From Mallotus nudiflorus (lineage: Eukaryota; Streptophyta; Magnoliopsida; Malpighiales; Euphorbiaceae), in contig CANTUR010000128.1 of the NCBI GenBank assembly GCA_947683625.1, forward strand, positions 687,001 to 751,000: DNA of 64,000 nucleotides, in the 5' to 3' direction. The translations under genes were made by a program, and so were the position numbers. The notes under the pieces are model-generated. The model did not search any database, was not told the origin of the DNA, and saw only the letters and a list, made by a program, of their open reading frames with translations. Each line of letters opens with the position of its first letter. Positions within the stretch are counted from its first letter, which is position 1. Below are positions 60,999 through 64,000 of this stretch, piece after piece.

Positions 60999-63900
60999 TC
61001 TAAGTCAACCTCAATTTGATATATAATGAGACCTATGCTTTAATCAAGGTTTCTATGTCTGTCTATTTAAAGCCTAAGTATGCACGCGCACTTTGTCAAA
61101 TTCATAAATAAAGGCCAATGCAGTCTCATCCATAGGCCCCTAAATTTGGATTGCTATAGATGAAGTGTATAGCTCCCATTATGGGGCCCTGAGTCAACTT
61201 TGATTTGATAAATTATAGGCCCCATGGTTCAATTGGGATTGTCATGACCGTCCATTAGAAACCCAAGTGCACATGCCCATTTTGTCAAATCCATCCATAA
61301 ATGCTAATGTAGTCTCATCCATAGGCCCCTAAACTTGGAGTGTTATGGATAATGTGTATAGCTCCTATGATAAGGCTCTTAGTCTGCTTTGATTGGATAT
61401 ATTATAGGCCTTATGGTTCAAACAGGGTTGCCATGACTGTCCATTTGAATCCCAAGAGTGCTAGGCCACTTTGTCAAATACATCCATAAAATCCAACACT
61501 GTCTCATCTATAGGCCCTTAAATTTGGACTATTGTAGATAAAGTTTATAGCACCTAATTTAGAGCTTTGAGTCACCTTCAATTTGATACACTATAGGTCT
61601 AGAGGTTGAATTTAGATTGTCATGACCGTCCATTTGAATCCCAAGTGCACATGCCCACTTTTTTAAATCCATCCATAAATGCCAAAGTAGTATCATCCAT
61701 AGGCCCCTAAATTTGGATTGGTATAGAAGAAGCATGTAGCACCCATTATAGTTCTTTGATTCAGCCATGATTTGATATATTATGGGCCCCATGGTTCAAT
61801 TGAGGTTGCCACAACTGTCTATTTGAAGCCCATGTGTGCACACCCACTTTGTCAAATCCATCCATAAATGCCAATGTAGTCTCATCCATATGCCCCAATA
61901 TTTGGATTGGCACAAAAGAAGGGTGTAGCACCCATTATAAGGCTTTGGGTTAGCCTAGATTCATTAAATTATGGGCCTCGTGGTTCAATCGGGGTTGCCA
62001 CGACCGTCCATTTGAAGCTTAAGTGTGCACGCCAACTTTGTCAAATCCGTCCATAAATGCCAATGCAATCTCATCCATAGGCCCTTAAATTTTGATTAGA
62101 ACATAAGAAGGGTGTAGCACCCATTATAAGGCTTTAGGTTAGCCTTGATTCAATAAATTTTAGGCCCTATGGTTCAATCAAGGTTGCCACGGTTGTCCAT
62201 TTGAAGACCAAGTGTGCACGCCCATTTTGTCAAATCCATCCATAAATGGAAATGTAGTCTTATCCATAGGCCTCTAAATTTTTACTGCTATAGATAAAGT
62301 TTATAGGAATTAATATAGGGCTTAGGTTTAGCTTTGATTTGATATATTATTGGCCTCGTGGTTCAAATGGGTTTGCCACGACTGTCCATTTGAAGCCCAA
62401 TTGCACTCGCCCACTTTGTCAAATCCTTCCAGAAATGCCAATGCAGTCTCACACGTAACCCCTAAATTTGGATTGCTACAGAAGAAGTGTGTAGTGCCCA
62501 TTATAGGTCTCTGAGTCAATTTTGATTTAATATATAATTAGCCTTATTCTTCAATCAAGGTTACCACGACTATCCATTTGAAGCCCAAGTATGCACACCC
62601 ACTTTGTCAAATCCATCAATATATGCCAATGCAATCTCATCCATAGGCTCTTAAATTTGGATTGTTATAGATGAAGTGTGTAGCTATCATTATGGGGCCC
62701 TAATTCAAGTTTTATTTGATATATTATGGGCCTTGTTGTTCAATTGGGGTTGCCATGACCGCCCATTTAAAGGCTAAGTGTGCATGCCCACTTTGTTAAA
62801 TCCTTGCATAAATGCCGATGTAGTCTCATCCATAGGACCCTAAACTTGGATTGCTACGGACAAAGTGTGTAGCTCTTATAATAAGGTTTTGAGTTTTCTT
62901 TGGTTAGGTATATTTTGGTTCAATCAGGTTGCCAGAAGTTCTATTTGAATCCTAAGAGCGCACGCCCACTTTGTCAAATCCATCCATAAATTCCAACGCA
63001 ATCTTATCCATAGGCCCCTAAATTTGGACTGCTACAAACAATGTTTATAGTACCTAATATAGGGCTCTAAGTTAGCTTTGATTTGATATATTATATTCCT
63101 TGAGGTTCAATCTGGGTTACCACGACCCCCCATTTTAATTTCAAGTGCACATGCCCACTTTGTTAAATCCATCCATAAATAGTAATGCAGTCTGATCCAT
63201 AAGCCCCTAAAATTGGACTACTATGGATAAAGTATGTAGCAAATAATATAGAGCTCTAAGTTAGCTTTGATTTGATATATTATGGACCCCATGGTTCAAT
63301 CTAGGTTTCCACAACCATCCATTTGAAGCCCATGTACGGATGCCTACTTTGTCAAATCCATCCATAAATGCCAATGTAGTCTCATCTATAAACATCCCAA
63401 AATTTGTACAGCTATAGACTAATTTTTTAGCACCTGATCTAAGTTAGCTTTAATTTGATATAATATGGGTCATATGGTTCAATCAGGGTTGCCACGACTG
63501 TCCATTTGACACCCAAGTGGGCACATCCACTTTGTCAAATCCATCCATGAATGCTAAAGTAGTCTCATCCATAAGCCCCTAAATTTGGACTACTACAGAA
63601 AAAGTTTATAGCACCTAATATAGGGCTCTAAGATAGCTTCAATTTGGTATATTATATTCCTCATGTTTCAATTATGATTGCCAATACCGTCCATTTGAAT
63701 CCTAAGTGTGCATGCCCACTTTGTCAAATCCATACATAAATGCCAATGCAATCTCATCCATAGGCCTTTAAATTTGGATTGGTATAGAAGAAGTGTGTAG
63801 CACCCATTATAGTTCTCTGAGTCAGACATGATTTGATATATTATGGGCCCTACAATTCAATCAAGGTTTCCATGATCATCCATTTGAAGCAGAAGTGCAC

Positions 63901-64000
63901 ATACCCACTTTATCAAATCCATACATAAATGGCAATGCAGTCTCATCCATGGATCCCTAAATTTGTACTACTACATACTATATTTTTAAATCCATCCATA

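Larger units (their letters stand above)
44524..64000 (+). repeat. 189-bp satellite array, segment 5
   Basis: The longest uninterrupted array, about 19.5 kb, running off the right edge. Monomer phase is very regular in places: the ACTTT landmark at 55287, 55476, 55665 and 55854 gives exactly 189 bp each. Two adjacent open frames, 48812-49000 and 49001-49189, are one monomer long each because 189 is 63 codons. Truncated monomers occur near 45710, 52345, 54370, 56655 and 60410. The A-B-C pattern reappears from about 61.5 kb and clearly at 63.4-64.0 kb. Other open frames (47259, 57187, 60561, 61559, 62328) are repeat translations. Confidence 0.94.

Noticed and set aside
1..64000. CRISPR-like array or prokaryotic origin suggested by regular repeats.
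   Set aside because: Repeats are contiguous 189-bp monomers without unique spacers. Introns, PMD/DUF7745 relics and plant-type LTRs indicate a plant nucleus.

Overview
This window reads as plant nuclear heterochromatin. About 48 of the 64 kb is one satellite DNA family in head-to-tail arrays, with a monomer of about 189 bp. I see no intact protein-coding gene, rRNA, tRNA or CRISPR. The only coding relics are two decayed, intron-containing genes of plant-type families: plant mobile domain (PMD, aminotransferase-like) and a DUF7745-like domain. With the GT-AG intron remnants and plant-style LTRs these point to a flowering plant. The species cannot be named from the sequence.

Layout. 1-1245: satellite. 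1246-10745: a 9.5 kb non-satellite block. It holds AT-rich DNA with a degenerate GGGCCTAAGTCTA-type repeat (1705-2000), nested palindromes (3109-3169), a 33/44-bp alternating minisatellite (3487-5390) split by solo LTR 1, a second set of small hairpin modules (5391-5500), another hairpin group (6287-6440), the PMD pseudogene (6530-8540), an AT-rich hairpin spacer with a TATA box, the DUF7745-like pseudogene (8960-10288), and two clusters of about 45-bp hairpin modules. 10746-12287: solo LTR 2, which abuts satellite on its right. From 12288 to the end the satellite continues, broken only by three inverted solo LTRs (23126-24672, 33032-34577, 43027-44523).

All five LTRs are one family of about 1.5 kb starting TGTTAGTG and ending CCCAACA, with a TATA box near the 3' third. 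Four have recognisable 5-bp target duplications directly around the LTR (CCTGT, TATAG, AAGTT, CACTC/TACTC). They are therefore true solo LTRs left by recombination, with no internal retrotransposon sequence.

The satellite is not uniform. From about 12.3 to 25 kb, and again near 61-64 kb, it follows a three-monomer higher-order pattern (types A-B-C, about 567 bp). A 7-monomer unit of about 1297 bp is repeated twice at 36.6-39.1 kb. Small recent rearrangements are visible: a 145-bp tandem duplication at 42.4 kb, a 53-bp duplication at 51.8 kb and a template-switch-like inverted repeat at 60.96 kb. The arrangement fits a pericentromeric, centromeric or knob-type array, but the sequence alone cannot say which. 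No new functional system is evident. The most notable points are the higher-order satellite organisation, the purely solo LTR population, and the captured PMD/DUF7745 island decaying mainly through C-to-T type stops.
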